From NCBI GenBank assembly GCA_013399895.1, contig VXBA01004389.1, positions 1,240,001 through 1,304,000 of the forward strand: a DNA stretch of 64,000 nucleotides. The letters run 5' to 3'. This document shows positions 26,746 to 39,343 of this stretch, piece after piece. The position numbers and the translations under genes were made by a program. Numbering within the stretch: position 1 is the stretch's first letter; each line of letters opens with the position of its first letter. The notes beneath the pieces are model-generated. The model did no database searches. It was not told where the DNA came from and was given only the letters and a program-made list of their open reading frames with translations. The DNA is from Serilophus lunatus (Eukaryota; Chordata; Aves; Passeriformes; Eurylaimidae).

Positions 26746-29700
26746 AAGACTAAGATGTGTTTTGGTGATGGTTCTCCAGTGCAAACTTGGTTTGACCCCC
26801 AAGTCAATGGTTATGGTCAAAGCCATTCAGGAACATGTGCGTACACTCCCTGGATGTCACAGAGGAGAACAAACCTGGGGAGTGAGACCTGACATTATAA
26901 TCTCTGAAGAGGTTAGAGCACAGTAACAGCAGCTGGATCTGTAACTACAGAGAGCTAACAGAGCCCCTTTCGTTGTTTTATACAAAATGAGAAAAGGTGT
27001 CATAAATTTTCACAAATTGCTCAAATATTATGATCTGAGTACTCAAGTACTTATTCCTGCCTCAGCAATCTACAGGAAATGTGCAGTTTGAGCTGGTAAT
27101 AGAACCACATGTTAATGACTCTCCCAGAACCAGCCCCAACTTTGAAATAATGTGCCTTGAGCTTCACTGCAGAGTGAAATTAAGACATTACCTATGGTAA
27201 CTGCAAGAAATAATCCCATGCTCAGTGCTGGTTTTTACACCACATAATGTGGTGGCATTTACTGCCCTTTTTATGCTTTTCTATACAAATTAGATAAAAA
27301 AATTGTTTTTATTTTAAACTAGTGAAAGTTTTGAGAGCTTTCCTGGCAGGTAAGGATTTTTTTTTTTCATTTTATCCACAAAAAGCAAGAGTAAAAGCCA
27401 GCGCCAGGCTTGTTTATTTTCAGAAATAAAGTTGAGGAGTCTCAGGACCTTGTTGTTTGAGCATAGACTGCATTCTAGCATATCAGATGCTGCAGTAATG
27501 GGATTTTGTGAAGCTGAAATGCATTCATATTGTGTACATAAAGAAATCTCTTGATGTTTTACTGAGTTTAATGCTCTTTTTCATCATATGTACCCACCCA
27601 TGCCCCCCTGCTTTCAACAGCTAATAACCAATACATCTGATGAAAATTAATTGTCTTGACAGCTTGCATAAAAACTATAAAGGTCCAAAGGAAAAATGCT
27701 GTGGCAGCATTTTCTTTCTCTGTAGGACAGTAGCTATGGAAACTATCTTCAGAGGCCAACTGGCCGCCATCCCATTACAACACAAAAAAAAAAATCAAAA
27801 TGCTACTTTTTCTGGGGAGTCAGTGGCACCAGTCTTAACCATCAACCTCTACGACGTTGCTGCACATCAGCTACAGCAAAATATTCATTGATTTTGTTGG
27901 GAGCAAAGCTGGTATGACATTATAGCACTATTAAAGACGTGGATAATACAGAGTCTTATGAACTGTCCTCATATTGATAATTATTATGATAACCTGTCAA
28001 AAAAGAACATATAGAACATCTAAAAACAGACAGCTATGTAAAATACCAATGTTCAAATAATCCTATTTCTTAACAGAAAATATTTTATTATTTATTATGA
28101 GAGAAATACTCATGCATATACTTGCAGCCAAGGAGGAAATCTCTGATCTTATTTAACTGTCACATTTCAATAATTGAAACACTTATCCTTTCAGAAGGGT
28201 TTTATCCCATAGAGCTAGTCTGAACAAAAGCTGTGATTTCTAATGGTCTGACAAAATCATCATTTTTTATGAATGCTGAGAGATTATGAAGGATTTTTCC
28301 CTGAAAAGGTAAGACACAAAGGAACCAGAGGTTGAATATTGCAAATGCATGTGGCAAACTCTCACCACCAGCCACAGAAGAGTTCCTGTAAAAACCTATC
28401 ACAGGTCACTGATGAGACTAAAACTTTTGAAGAAATATGTCTTCCATCCAGAATGGGTATTCAAGAAGTAGTTTAAGATTTCAGTCAATAAGAAACCTAT
28501 CTATAAATAAGGAAGCTGGGGTATACAAACACCTCAAGTATATACACATTTCCACTGTTGCAAAGTTTGGTATTTCGCTCAACCATACATTCGTGAGACT
28601 CTGTGGTACTCTGATACATTTCCCCAGTTTTTCTGGAAAACTCCTTCTGTCATACCAGCAACTCTTATTTAAATGGATTATGGGGACTACCCAGGCAGGA
28701 CAGATTTATACAGACCAGATTTATGTTCAGTCAAGAGCCAAAGTCTCCCCAGTGCCACATGACATGGTCTGGGTGTGGATCTACTGGGAGGCTGGGGAAA
28801 TCTCTTGTAGGATTTGGCTTGAAACACTGGTACTTTGAGATACAGTACAAAACCAAACATGAGTGTGTTTGAGACACTGGGCTGGCTGTTAGCTTATTAT
28901 CCTGGTAACCTCAGAGCATCTACAAATCAGTTATGGCCTCATTTAAAAAAGCCTATGCTTATTGGCAGAAGATAACTAAAAAATAAGGCACCTGCCTAAA
29001 ACACAAGACATTTAAGTAACTTTAAAACTTAATTTAGCTCACAGATTACAAACACCATTTTCTATAGAAGTCTAGATCTCCATCCTGCTATTCCACTGAG
29101 AAGCTATGTTCCACCTCTTTACCTCAAGAGGATCTTCTTTTAAGCAGGCAGACTGGATTTGCAGCAGGCTGTGCTGATGTAACCTCATTTTGCTATCTGA
29201 AAAATACACCTCTCTACCCAACTACTACACTGGCCAACTCATTTCAAACTGAAGCAAAGCATGTGATTTTTCTGGCTATTAAACCAATATGAATTATTAT
29301 AAATATCAAGTAGGTCAAGATCATGTTCTCTGCTGCATTTTCTCTTGCTCACAACTAATGATCAAATGGCCTGTCTCCTTGTAATCTCAGTCATGACCTC
29401 CACCAATCCTTCAAGTGCTGTATGATTTTCCACAGATGAAAGCTTCTTTCTCTTACAGAGGAAAGATGTTTGAGCTCTATTTATTGAAGATCTAGCAATT
29501 CATGTCTGTTCCTTGTTTCTAATAAAATAGAACATTGTTGAGCAGCTTTCTCTATGAAGCAGTGGATGTAGTCTCTCAGAAATATGTATTACTTGCACTG
29601 CATATTAGACAATCAAAGTAATAAATTAAGATCTTCAATACAGTCTTAATCCAAATTGTTTCACTGGTTGACTGAGTGCCTCACCACATGGGAAAGGAGC

Positions 29701-30898
29701 TTTTACATATCTTATCCTATCAGTGAGGTCTGGATAATTGTAATAGCACAGTAAAAAACAGAAAACTCATAAAAAAGGGGTGCAACTTTTCTGAAGGCAG
29801 AGAGAAATTCACTGCTGCTTCAAATGGGAAGAGAAACCCCAGCTGTATGGCTGTGATTTCATCCTGTCATGCAGGAGCTCTGCATCTGAAGTATTGATTG
29901 GGGAAACAGGAGGGAAGAGGGCTATGCCAGGCTTAGATCCCCTCAGTGCCATCAATAAATCCATGCCTGACTGGAACTATGGGCTACATTTTAGATCTAA
30001 CAATAGCTCTCGTTAATTCACTTGTTACATTTACATAGATATATCAGCAGAAGATCACAGCAAAACACACCAGAACTATTTATTACATGCCTCACACTGA
30101 GGTTTGATCCAGCTACTACTAAACAAATCAGGTTCTGATTCAACTAACTTGGATCTGACTCAAAAATAATGTGGTCCATGCTGCCATCATAAAAGAGGAG
30201 ATTAAAAGAACTGAAAGGACAGACAACAGGGCTTATGTGCCAAAAGCCTGACTTCTTTTCCTGTGTTAATCTCATAAGAGACACCCATGACTGGAAACCT
30301 TGTCTTGCCTACCATCCTTAAGACTATCACAGCTCCACGTGCCAAGTGAAGATGTTAAGGAGATTAATCCAGACTCTAATAATATTTATCCAAATATTGC
30401 TAAAAATACCTCTTAAAAAAGCCTTTACATGACAAGGAAGAGATCAGCTAACATATTGATACATCTCAACCTGTCCAACTTCCACAATCTAGCACAAAAC
30501 CCAAAATCAGACAACAAAATGCACAACAAATAAGCATGTTTTCATTACTCTATGAAGTAAATCCATCAGGGACCACTGCCACCTTTTGCTTTAATGGTGC
30601 ACACTACACCAATAAGTTAGAGCATCAGCTTTTACCAAAAATATTTTTAAGTAGCTTTGAAGAATTTGACTCTTTCTTTGAGGCAAGCTTCTCCACCCCA
30701 GAAAACAAGTCCCAGTAAAAGAAAACATTTCTAACATCTGTTAATACCACACTTGCTCTCCTACAGTTTTACAACTCAGTTTCATACCTCACTGAAATAC
30801 ATGCTGTTGCAGATCCCAGTATCTTTCTCTACTCCTGATTTAACACTTTCTAGCATCTGTATTGTGATTCTCAAGACTGGACAGGCTGTTCCACTGCC

Positions 30899-30917
30899 TT
30901 TTTTTTTTCTTTTTTTT
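30899..30917. repeat. Poly(T) tract
   Basis: A T run broken by a single C, which on the minus strand is a poly(A) tract. No retroposed body was recognised on either side. Confidence 0.85.
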
Positions 30918-33900
30918 AATTCCCTTGTTCTGACATTTTCCTAACAGCTTTTCAAACTTAATAGAATATCCATTTTCAGTTAAGTATTTCCTGCTTAATT
31001 CCTGCAAACCTGCCGTTCTCTTCCTGAATACAATTTCACCCTCTTCTTCCAAGAGGAAGTAAATCAATATTCAAGAAGTTGTGTTTTTTTTCTCTGCAGT
31101 TTTGAAGTAACTCTTCAGATATCTGACCTACTGAGAATGTCAGAATTTGAGAACAAATAGAAGTCTTGATTTCAAAACAAGTCTACTCCTGCTTTTTCAC
31201 TAATAATTCATCATTTTTCCTTGTACTCTGTAGTCCAATTCTCTTATCATTTGCTGACCCGTGTCGCATACATACATTGTGAAGTTTTTGAGACAGACAT
31301 TCTTTTTGATCACGTTTTAATTTGTTGCATGCATTTGCACTGGCAATTTTATGTGAAGAAATGCATTTCTTCAGTGGAAACTTGTCTTGGGTCAACATTT
31401 AAGGTCCTGAACACACCATTCATGATCTTGTAGGTTCCTCCCTGCAGTTGTGCTCCAGAACAACCACAGCATCCCAGATAGGATGTGGATGCAAGGTCCT
31501 CAGCAGTTGATTCCTTGGTGCATGTCTGGGAAAGGCAGCTGGTGCAACCTCTTATGCCAAGTGGAAGACAGAGGCACGGTCCTGGAACCACAAAGGATCA
31601 CAGCAAATAAGCAAGTTCTTTTATTTGTGCTGTATCAGTTGATAACACCATTGCCCCTATGGAGTCCTTGGGTAGGCTCTACTACAGTGCCAAAGCAGAT
31701 GTAAATATACTTACTTTACAAAAGCGAGCATTGAAAAAAAACAAAAATCAAACTATAGCAGCATACTACAACGCTGTAATTATTCATTTACATTAGGTAA
31801 TACTGCAGACAATGACTGGATACTAACTTACTCATCTGCAAGATACACAAGCTCTAGCAGTAGTAGTAAAGCCAATGTTACATTGAAGAGATCCCTGCAG
31901 CAAAACTTCGAGCAAATTTTTCCTCCTTTATGAACTACAAACACCCATGCAGAGCTCAGATACCAGAGGCATTCCTAGCAGTACATTCTATTACCACATG
32001 TGCTATTTACATGAACAAATATTTTTATATGCTTGAAATTTGGAGTCAGATTCCCATTAACACCAACAGGAATGAATGCAATCCAATCTCATTTTCGGGA
32101 GCCACCAGGAATCATTTTACTGCAGATGACAAGAAGGTGAGGACATACCACACAGTGAGTGTGGCTCCCCTGGTAGCTTTGGGCTTCTCCCAAATTCAAT
32201 AGAAAGACGCATTTATTGCACTGGGTTTGGCCTACATTCTCCTCTTACCACATTTCACACAGCTATGCTCTTAGTCAGGACACTGCTACCCTTCAGGGTG
32301 CAATAAGTCACTGTGCTCATCATTTTACAAACTGCCAGCTGGCTCTTACACCTGAGACTAGGAACATACATTGGAATGCAGACACACCCAGTGGGCATGG
32401 AGAAGAGGTACACAGGCATTTAATAAAAAGAAGAAAGAGAAAGAAATGGAAGAAAAGTTCTGTAAAGATCTCTTTTTTTTATTTATGGCAGTGTAACCTG
32501 AAATTGTAATTTGAAATGGTTACAGGCAACCTTCAGAAAAAAAAATCCAAAGCAACAAAACAAAATAACCACTCAGAATAAGGATGTGGTATACTCAGTC
32601 ATCAAGCAACTTCATCATCATCAAATATACAATGGGATAACGACTTCAGCTTCCTGTAGTAGGTTAGACCAACAGCATGGGTAAAACCTTGGCACAGATA
32701 AGAAATGAAAAGTTCAAAGGATTCAAGTGGACATAATGAGAGCAGTTGCATTGTCTATTTAAAATAACGCAGGCCACCAGGAGCCAAGAGCCTGTTTAAA
32801 AGGGTTTTTACACAATGCAAGGAAAATTATTAGAAGGTGGAACAAAGATGTACATGGAAAGCAACCGGTAAATTTTTGGCTCAGCTACTCGGAACCACAT
32901 GGATTTAAGTGAAATCCTATGAAGAGAGATGGGGAAAAGACCGACATTTCTTTTAGTTCTTTCAAAGCACACAGCAGTGTTAAGAACTTTGGTTCTGTGA
33001 TGTATCGAACTTTTTTTTTTCCACATCTTGGTTTTTACTTCATGATCTTACTGGAATTCTGATTATTCTGAGGAATAATTTATGTTTCAGATGTGAACCA
33101 CCAGTGCACACACCACAGCAACAGAGTTAGAAGTACTTGACTCTCCTTTATGAGCTATTAATTTCTGCACTTTAAAGATTCACTCCTTCTGGGGAAAAAA
33201 AAACCCAAACAACTTTCCCATTTTCATTTCAAGGGATAAGTACAGAAAAAAAATCTCTCAAATAAATAGACAACTGCAGAGTCTCTGACTTTCAGAAGGA
33301 ATTTGCATACATAAGTCTTGCTGCAGAACACCCAGTCTTTCTCATTTGAATATATTAAAACTATATGTATATTTTTTAAAATTCCACCCACATCAGCTTG
33401 AGACTGTATCCACAGCCTAATATTCTAATACTATCAATTCTTTGGTCATACCCAGGAATTTCCATTGCACAATGCATACAAGATCTAAATATCAGAACCA
33501 AGAAACAGAATTTTGTTCCAGTAATTATCCTTCCAGACCTTCTAAGGAATAGAAGCATAAATACAAAACATACCGGGCTTCTAATTGACACTTTTACACA
33601 AGCATTAGTAAAATTGCCTTTCCATCATCCGATTCCTGAGCAGTGGCAGCTCTGCATTACTGCTCTGATAGCCTCAACTTCACCATGGTGCAATTTCAGG
33701 TGCAAAAAGAGGCCTCAAAACCCCACAGAAACATCAGCCAAAAGCACAAACTATTCCCTAATATATCTTAAATACCAGTTCCATCACAAGATGTGATTAT
33801 CTTTTACCTAAATAACCAAATTAACAGCAGCTACCTACCATAATTCTTGAGAACTGGAGCAAAGCAAAAGTGGATTGGGTTCCTTTGGGCTTTTTTGTAC

Positions 33901-34388
33901 AGCACATCTTTGCAAGCTTTAATCCTGTGAACAGCTACACACTTGTTTAACTTTATAAACGGAGTAGCCCTTCTATTTCAATGCTGTAACTCTAAGGTTA
34001 AGCAGGTGTTTAACTGGTTGCAAAATCAGGGTCTTAAATGGAAAATTAATCAGTGTAAGAAGTGGATTTATGCACAACACCTGGCTGCTGATGGGCTTAT
34101 CTGTGTAGGGATTTATTGGGCAGAGTCAAGCAGTGGTGTAGTATTAGCACTCTACAACAGTTGTAACTAACTACACGTGCAGAAGCAGACAAGTTAACCA
34201 TTAATAATTATTAGAGAAAGGGAAGGTCTTCACTTAGGAAAGAGGGAAAGTAACGAAGTAACTACAAAGCATACGTTTATACTTCAGCAAGAAAAACTTG
34301 TCAGTACGTGTGTGCTACATGCAATTAATAGCAAAAACACAGATGGGAAAAAGTTGAAGCGGGAATAACTTCTGTAGGAATCTCTCTT

Positions 34389-34406
34389 AAAAAAAAAAAA
34401 AAAAAA
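34389..34406. repeat. Poly(A) run of 18
   Basis: An uninterrupted run of eighteen A. The flanking sequence is unremarkable. Confidence 0.95.
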
Positions 34407-36289
34407 GACCGGAGTGAAATAGCCAAAAAGTGCAATATGTAACATTTCTGAGATAAAGTATACAATGATCCAGTCCAGGACATCCAGTGAAAAGGGGGAA
34501 GTACATAAGAGATGCTGAAAACATCCTGAAGCTTTTATATTTTTCATTTTTCATCAGAGTTCCGTGTTGAACATCCAATTCATCCCTCATGATCAGCACA
34601 CCACCGTGCTGGGGGGACACACCATATGGCTCAGTTTAACTGTGTAAATTGTACGCTGTGACATGAATGGAACTGCTCCATGGACACAGTCAGTCACCAG
34701 TTTCAAGGATTTTGGCAGAATGGGGATTACACCACATCCTGCAGTTGCTCTGGGAACAAGCAGGGCTTCAGATAGGGGCAGCATATAGCCCAGGCTCAGG
34801 CTTTGTTCTACACACCTGAAATCCACTGGGTCACAACAAGCTCTGCCAGTGCTTTAACCTGGATAACTCAAAATTTTACTAGAGTATTTGTAACACAACA
34901 GCAATCTAACAATGTACTTTTTCACACCGTTTCCCTACACAGCACAGCAAATTTCAAGTTTTAAAAGAAACATTTAAATCTACAACAGCAGAAACCTAAT
35001 GACATTTTTATTCTTGCTAGTGGCAAGCCTCATCTAATGCCAGTGGCATTAATTCCAGCACTCACTAGCAAAAGGAACTAAGTCCTGGTAAATTCACCAA
35101 GGGCACTGGTTGCTTTATGCTAAAAGAGAATATTGTATTTAGCTTATACAATTAGTTTCCTCTTTTAAAAAGAAATGGAGAAACATTTGTAGTATTCTCT
35201 GCAGAACAAAAAACGAACAAACACACAAAACCAAAACAACAAAAAAAGTATTTTTGGTTCATCACCAATGACCAGCATAAAAATGCAGTGGAAAAAAAAA
35301 AAATCCTCAGCATTTTGGTTACTGCCTGGTTATTCCCCAACCACATTTAAAGCTCTAGACTGCCCATTCCAACATTTCAGTGCAATTTTTATTGACCTAC
35401 TAACCTGTAACTCTGGGAAGCCTGGAGCTAAGAATGCAATAATGGCTAGCAAATACAAGTCTCCAAATAGAGTGTAATAACCTTAAGTAAACTACTGCCA
35501 AGCAAAAGTCCTGCAGATCAAACAGTTCCCACGAAGCCTTATGCTATTAACTAGCAAAAGAGTCCCATGATATCGCCATAGTCATGCACTGCGCTTCTGT
35601 TTACTTACATAGCTTATCTGCAATCCTGTAATGTATACAGCCAACCCCTCCGATGTAAATCACTTCTCTATTTCATGTTACTTCCCTTGTTAAACACTTT
35701 GCTAGCTTTCTGATGATAAACAACCGGTTTATCTAGAATATCTATTTTTAAGGGAGGGACACTGGGCATTTATGAAATCATTTCAATAAAGGAGTCAACT
35801 TTGTACTCTTACACAGAGAAAAAGAATTGCTAATATATAAAGTTTGCAGCAACATGGTATTTACGTGGCTCTGCTGTTTTCCTGCTGCAAGGCCCAGTCA
35901 CAGTTACTCTACCTCATTTCAGCCGTTCTTTTGGTAACCCCACCTCGGATGATAGATAACGGATCTAACATCCCGGCAAAGCCAAAAAATGAACAGCTAA
36001 AAGCCTCACGGCCAGCAGTGGGTCGCTCAGCACTCTGCGTTTAGCTCACATCCCAATGCTTTGTGTACTTTAACTCCAACTCATTTCCGAAACATCTCTT
36101 CTCTGCCTGATAGACTTGTTCCATCAGTACAATTCCCTCCCAGTGCAATCTAGAGTGGTCTAGCCTTAAGTCATCGGGAATAAAAAAAAAAAGGAAGAAA
36201 TTAAGCTCGTTAGGATGCTCCTGACAGAGGCACAGAATGCGAACAAAACCTGCTGCCTCTAAAGCAACAGGGCTCGAATGCAGACCCCG

Positions 36290-37420
36290 CGGGCTTCTTC
36301 CCTGCCGTTAAGGGAAGGGAAAAAAAAGCAGGAATAAAGCGTGTTGCCCTTCTCCCCCGGCCGAGGAGGGGCTGAGCCCCGCGGCGGGGACGGGACGCGT
36401 GAGGGGCGGCGCGGGCTCCGGGCGGCCCGGGATCAGCGCGCTCTCCGCGGCCGCGGGGCTCCCGGGGGCGCAGGGACCCGGCCTCTCTCCCGGCGCTGGA
36501 TGCGGCACGGCCGGCGGGGCGGGGAGGAGGCCNNNNNNNNNNNNNNNNNNNNNNNNNNNNNNNNNNNNNNNNNNNNNNNNNNNNNNNNNNNNNNNNNNNN
36601 NNNNNNNNNNNNNNNNNNNNNNNNNNNNNNNNNNNNNNNNNNNNNNNNNNNNNNNNNNNNNNNNNNNNNNNNNNNNNNNNNNNNNNNNNNNNNNNNNNNN
36701 NNNNNNNNNNNNNNNNNNNNNNNNNNNNNNNNNNNNNNNNNNNNNNNNNNNNNNNNNNNNNNNNNNNNNNNNNNNNNNNNNNNNNNNNNNNNNNNNNNNN
36801 NNNNNNNNNNNNNNNNNNNNNNNNNNNNNNNNNNNNNNNNNNNNNNNNNNNNNNNNNNNNNNNNNNNNNNNNNNNNNNNNNNNNNNNNNNNNNNNNNNNN
36901 NNNNNNNNNNNNNNNNNNNNNNNNNNNNNNNNNNNNNNNNNNNNNNNNNNNNNNNNNNNNNNNNNNNNNNNNNNNNNNNNNNNNNNNNNNNNNNNNNNNN
37001 NNNNNNNNNNNNNNNNNGGGGAGGCCGGGCCATTGTCTGCGGCGGCCCCAGGGTGCCCCCGGGCTGGGGGCGGCGGGCGGGGGCTGCCCGGGGACGGGAA
37101 CGGGGTGTCCGGGCGCTGCGCAGCGTTGTCCCGGCCGCTCCGGTTCCTCTGCCCTCGGGCCGCCCTTCCGCGGGTCCGGGCAGCGCAGCCTCTCCGGCGG
37201 GGCCCATCATAGAGAAACCCCTCAATCCGCACAGCCCCAAGTGAAACGAGCATCTCCGGTTGAGACTGTCCCGGCCGTCTTCAAAAATTAGGAGAGAGGG
37301 CACGCGGAGTGGCAGAGCCGCCGGGATGGCTTGGGACGCGCCAAGGGGCTGCAGTTGTACCCGGAGAGGCCCCTTCCCGTGAGGCTGCTGAGGGCCTGGC
37401 GTGCGACACACAGGTAGAAG
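36290..37420. promoter_or_regulatory. CpG island, candidate internal promoter
   Basis: A very GC-rich stretch dense in CpG flanks an assembly gap on both sides, roughly 36290-36532 and 37018-37420, in a window that is otherwise AT-rich and CpG-poor. It contains several GC-box-like runs such as GGGGCGG and CCGCCC motifs. Vertebrate CpG islands of this kind usually mark promoters. It lies within the 39.7-kb intron, about 13 kb downstream of the exon at 50117-50190. On the plus strand the edge carries donor-like sites CAG|GTAGAA (GT at 37413-37414) and CCC|GTGAGG (near 37379). I saw no comparably good donor on the minus strand. It could start an antisense or divergent RNA or an alternative NCKAP5 first exon. 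The long ORFs crossing it run mostly through Ns and are not evidence of coding. Confidence 0.75.
36533..37017. other. Assembly gap (485 Ns)
   Basis: The gap is a run of N located exactly in the core of the CpG island. Extremely GC-rich DNA is commonly lost in short-read avian assemblies. The true length is unknown, since the run may be an estimate. Any first exon or transcription start in the core would be hidden here. Confidence 0.99.
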
Positions 37421-39200
37421 GCTTCAGATGGATGGAGATTCGCAGACACGGCACGCTTTTAATCCTCGTGTTATAAGAAAAAACAGTTGCAAAAGAATCA
37501 CTGAAAGTATTGGTATCTGGTAGTCAAAAATAACAAGTAAAATTTTTTTCTTAGTTACAAGGGGTCTTACTGATACATAATACGGTTATTTGTAGACATT
37601 ATACATGTAAGAGGACCTAACTGTAGAGCGAGAGCTTGAGCAGGATTTCCTGGTTTAACTGGAGAGTATGAGAGCTCTTGGAAACAAGGTGAGAAAACCT
37701 GACATGATGCAAATGAGAACTAGGGATATGCTAGAGTGAAGAAACTGCAGGAGCCAGGGTGCAAGGTAAATCCTCACTCCAACAATCCATAGAGAGACAA
37801 GAATCAAGGGGTAAAGCTGTATCTGAGAATCAGAGACAAGAAGTAAGTACTGGACAAGCAAAGCTTCGAAAACAAAGGTGACAGGAGTTTTTCTGGATTT
37901 TGAATTTGGAGGTTTATAAGCAGAGGAGCAATACACTGTCAAGAACTAATCATTGAATAATGCTCAGGCTTTACTAAACAGATAGGTTGTGGCTGAAGAC
38001 AGGGCTGCATGTTGCAGGAAGAACCTCTTCCTGTGTGGTACAGAGAACAATATTTGCAGCCAAATGTATGACTGTAGTGTCTTGAATAAACCTGTAGCCA
38101 GGTCTGTTAACACAGATTTTCTTTCTTGCCGGTGATTCCTTTCTCCAGTGTAGAATGGGAACATCCAAAATTACTTAAATCTGTCAAACTTATAAGTTTG
38201 TCCTTTCCAGGACAGCAGCTTGCTTTTTCCTAATGAAACACATTAATTCAATTTTCTGAGGGCTGATCTACAGTCCTGGCTAGGCAAAGTTCTCAGGTTT
38301 AATTCAGTGTGATTGGGTGAAGTATAAAGCCTGTACTACACTATGAATGAGCGTAGATGTTCTTAAGTCATGTTCGTAAATACTACAAATTTCTGTAACA
38401 GAAAACTGCAAAGCAGCATAAGATGTCATCTCTAAATAGAGTAGAATTTGGGGTCTCTAAATAGATTCTTACTCTCTATTCAAACGTTCCCTCATTTAAA
38501 CCATGATCCTCTTGCAGTCACATATTACTGAAGTAATGTCTGCTAATGTGCTGTGATAGCTTTGTTGTGTGGGGAAACACCTTGAGCAACTCTCCCCAGA
38601 GTCAGTTTTAATTACTGAGTTTATGTTCATTTTCTGTTTAAATGGAAAAGAATAATATCCCAATAAAATGTAATGCCTGTTGTTTTCACAAACAACTTAA
38701 ACTGCCTATCCAGATTCCTTTCTAATTAGTGATTCAGACTGCAAATGTTAAATGTTTCTTGAGACTTAGCTAACGTTCAAGTGGCTGCACTAGATCTGTC
38801 CAGAAGGTCTGTGTAGCTCAGTCTCATTTCTCTTCAGTGACAAAACCCAATATCCAGGGGAAAGTACACCACTTTGCCATTCTCCATGCACCTGGGAGCT
38901 CAGGGATCTTATCCCAAGCTTGCCCTCTCTCCATTTAGTGTGTCTCACTAGCTTTCTTCCATGGCTGTCCAATCTCCAACTGAATTCACATACACTCTTA
39001 AAATCTATGGTTGCAGATGCTCTGATCCTTGTTTACATGAAAAATCTCTTCCTTTCGTTTGTTTTTCAATGTGCTGCCTGTTACTTTCACCCAGTAGCTT
39101 GTCTTTCTTGCATGGAAAGAAGCAGTGGACAATCAGCTCCTCTCCATGCTGCTTATGTTGTAGCTCTGTCATTCCCATGCCTAAGTTACTGCTTTTTGAG

Positions 39201-39343
39201 ACTGAAGAGTCCTAGTTGTTTCATAAATGAAAACCATCTTGTGCTTCTGATTACCCTTTTCTGCCCTCCTCTGAACTTCTCCAGTCTTGTTTCACCTTTT
39301 CCGAAGTGGAGAGCCAGAACTGCAACTTTTATTCAAGGTGCAC
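39201..39343 (-). mobile_element. Ancient CR1/L3-like LINE fragment
   Basis: Read on the plus strand, ACTGAAGAGTCCTAGTTGTT, then CTTCTGATTACCC, TGCCCTCCTCTGAACTTCTC, AGAGCCAGAACTGCA and ATTCAAGGTG follow, in order, the reverse complement of the conserved 3' part of CR1-type LINEs found across amniotes. Many substitutions and small gaps mark it as much older than the other CR1 copies here. Identification is by remembered consensus, and the boundaries are approximate. Confidence 0.65.

Noticed and set aside
36210..37411. Long open frames (280-367 codons) across the CpG island on both strands
   Set aside because: Most of their length is Ns, and the rest is Gly/Ala/Pro/Arg-rich, as any stop-poor GC-rich DNA would give. 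Overlapping frames on both strands cannot all be genes.
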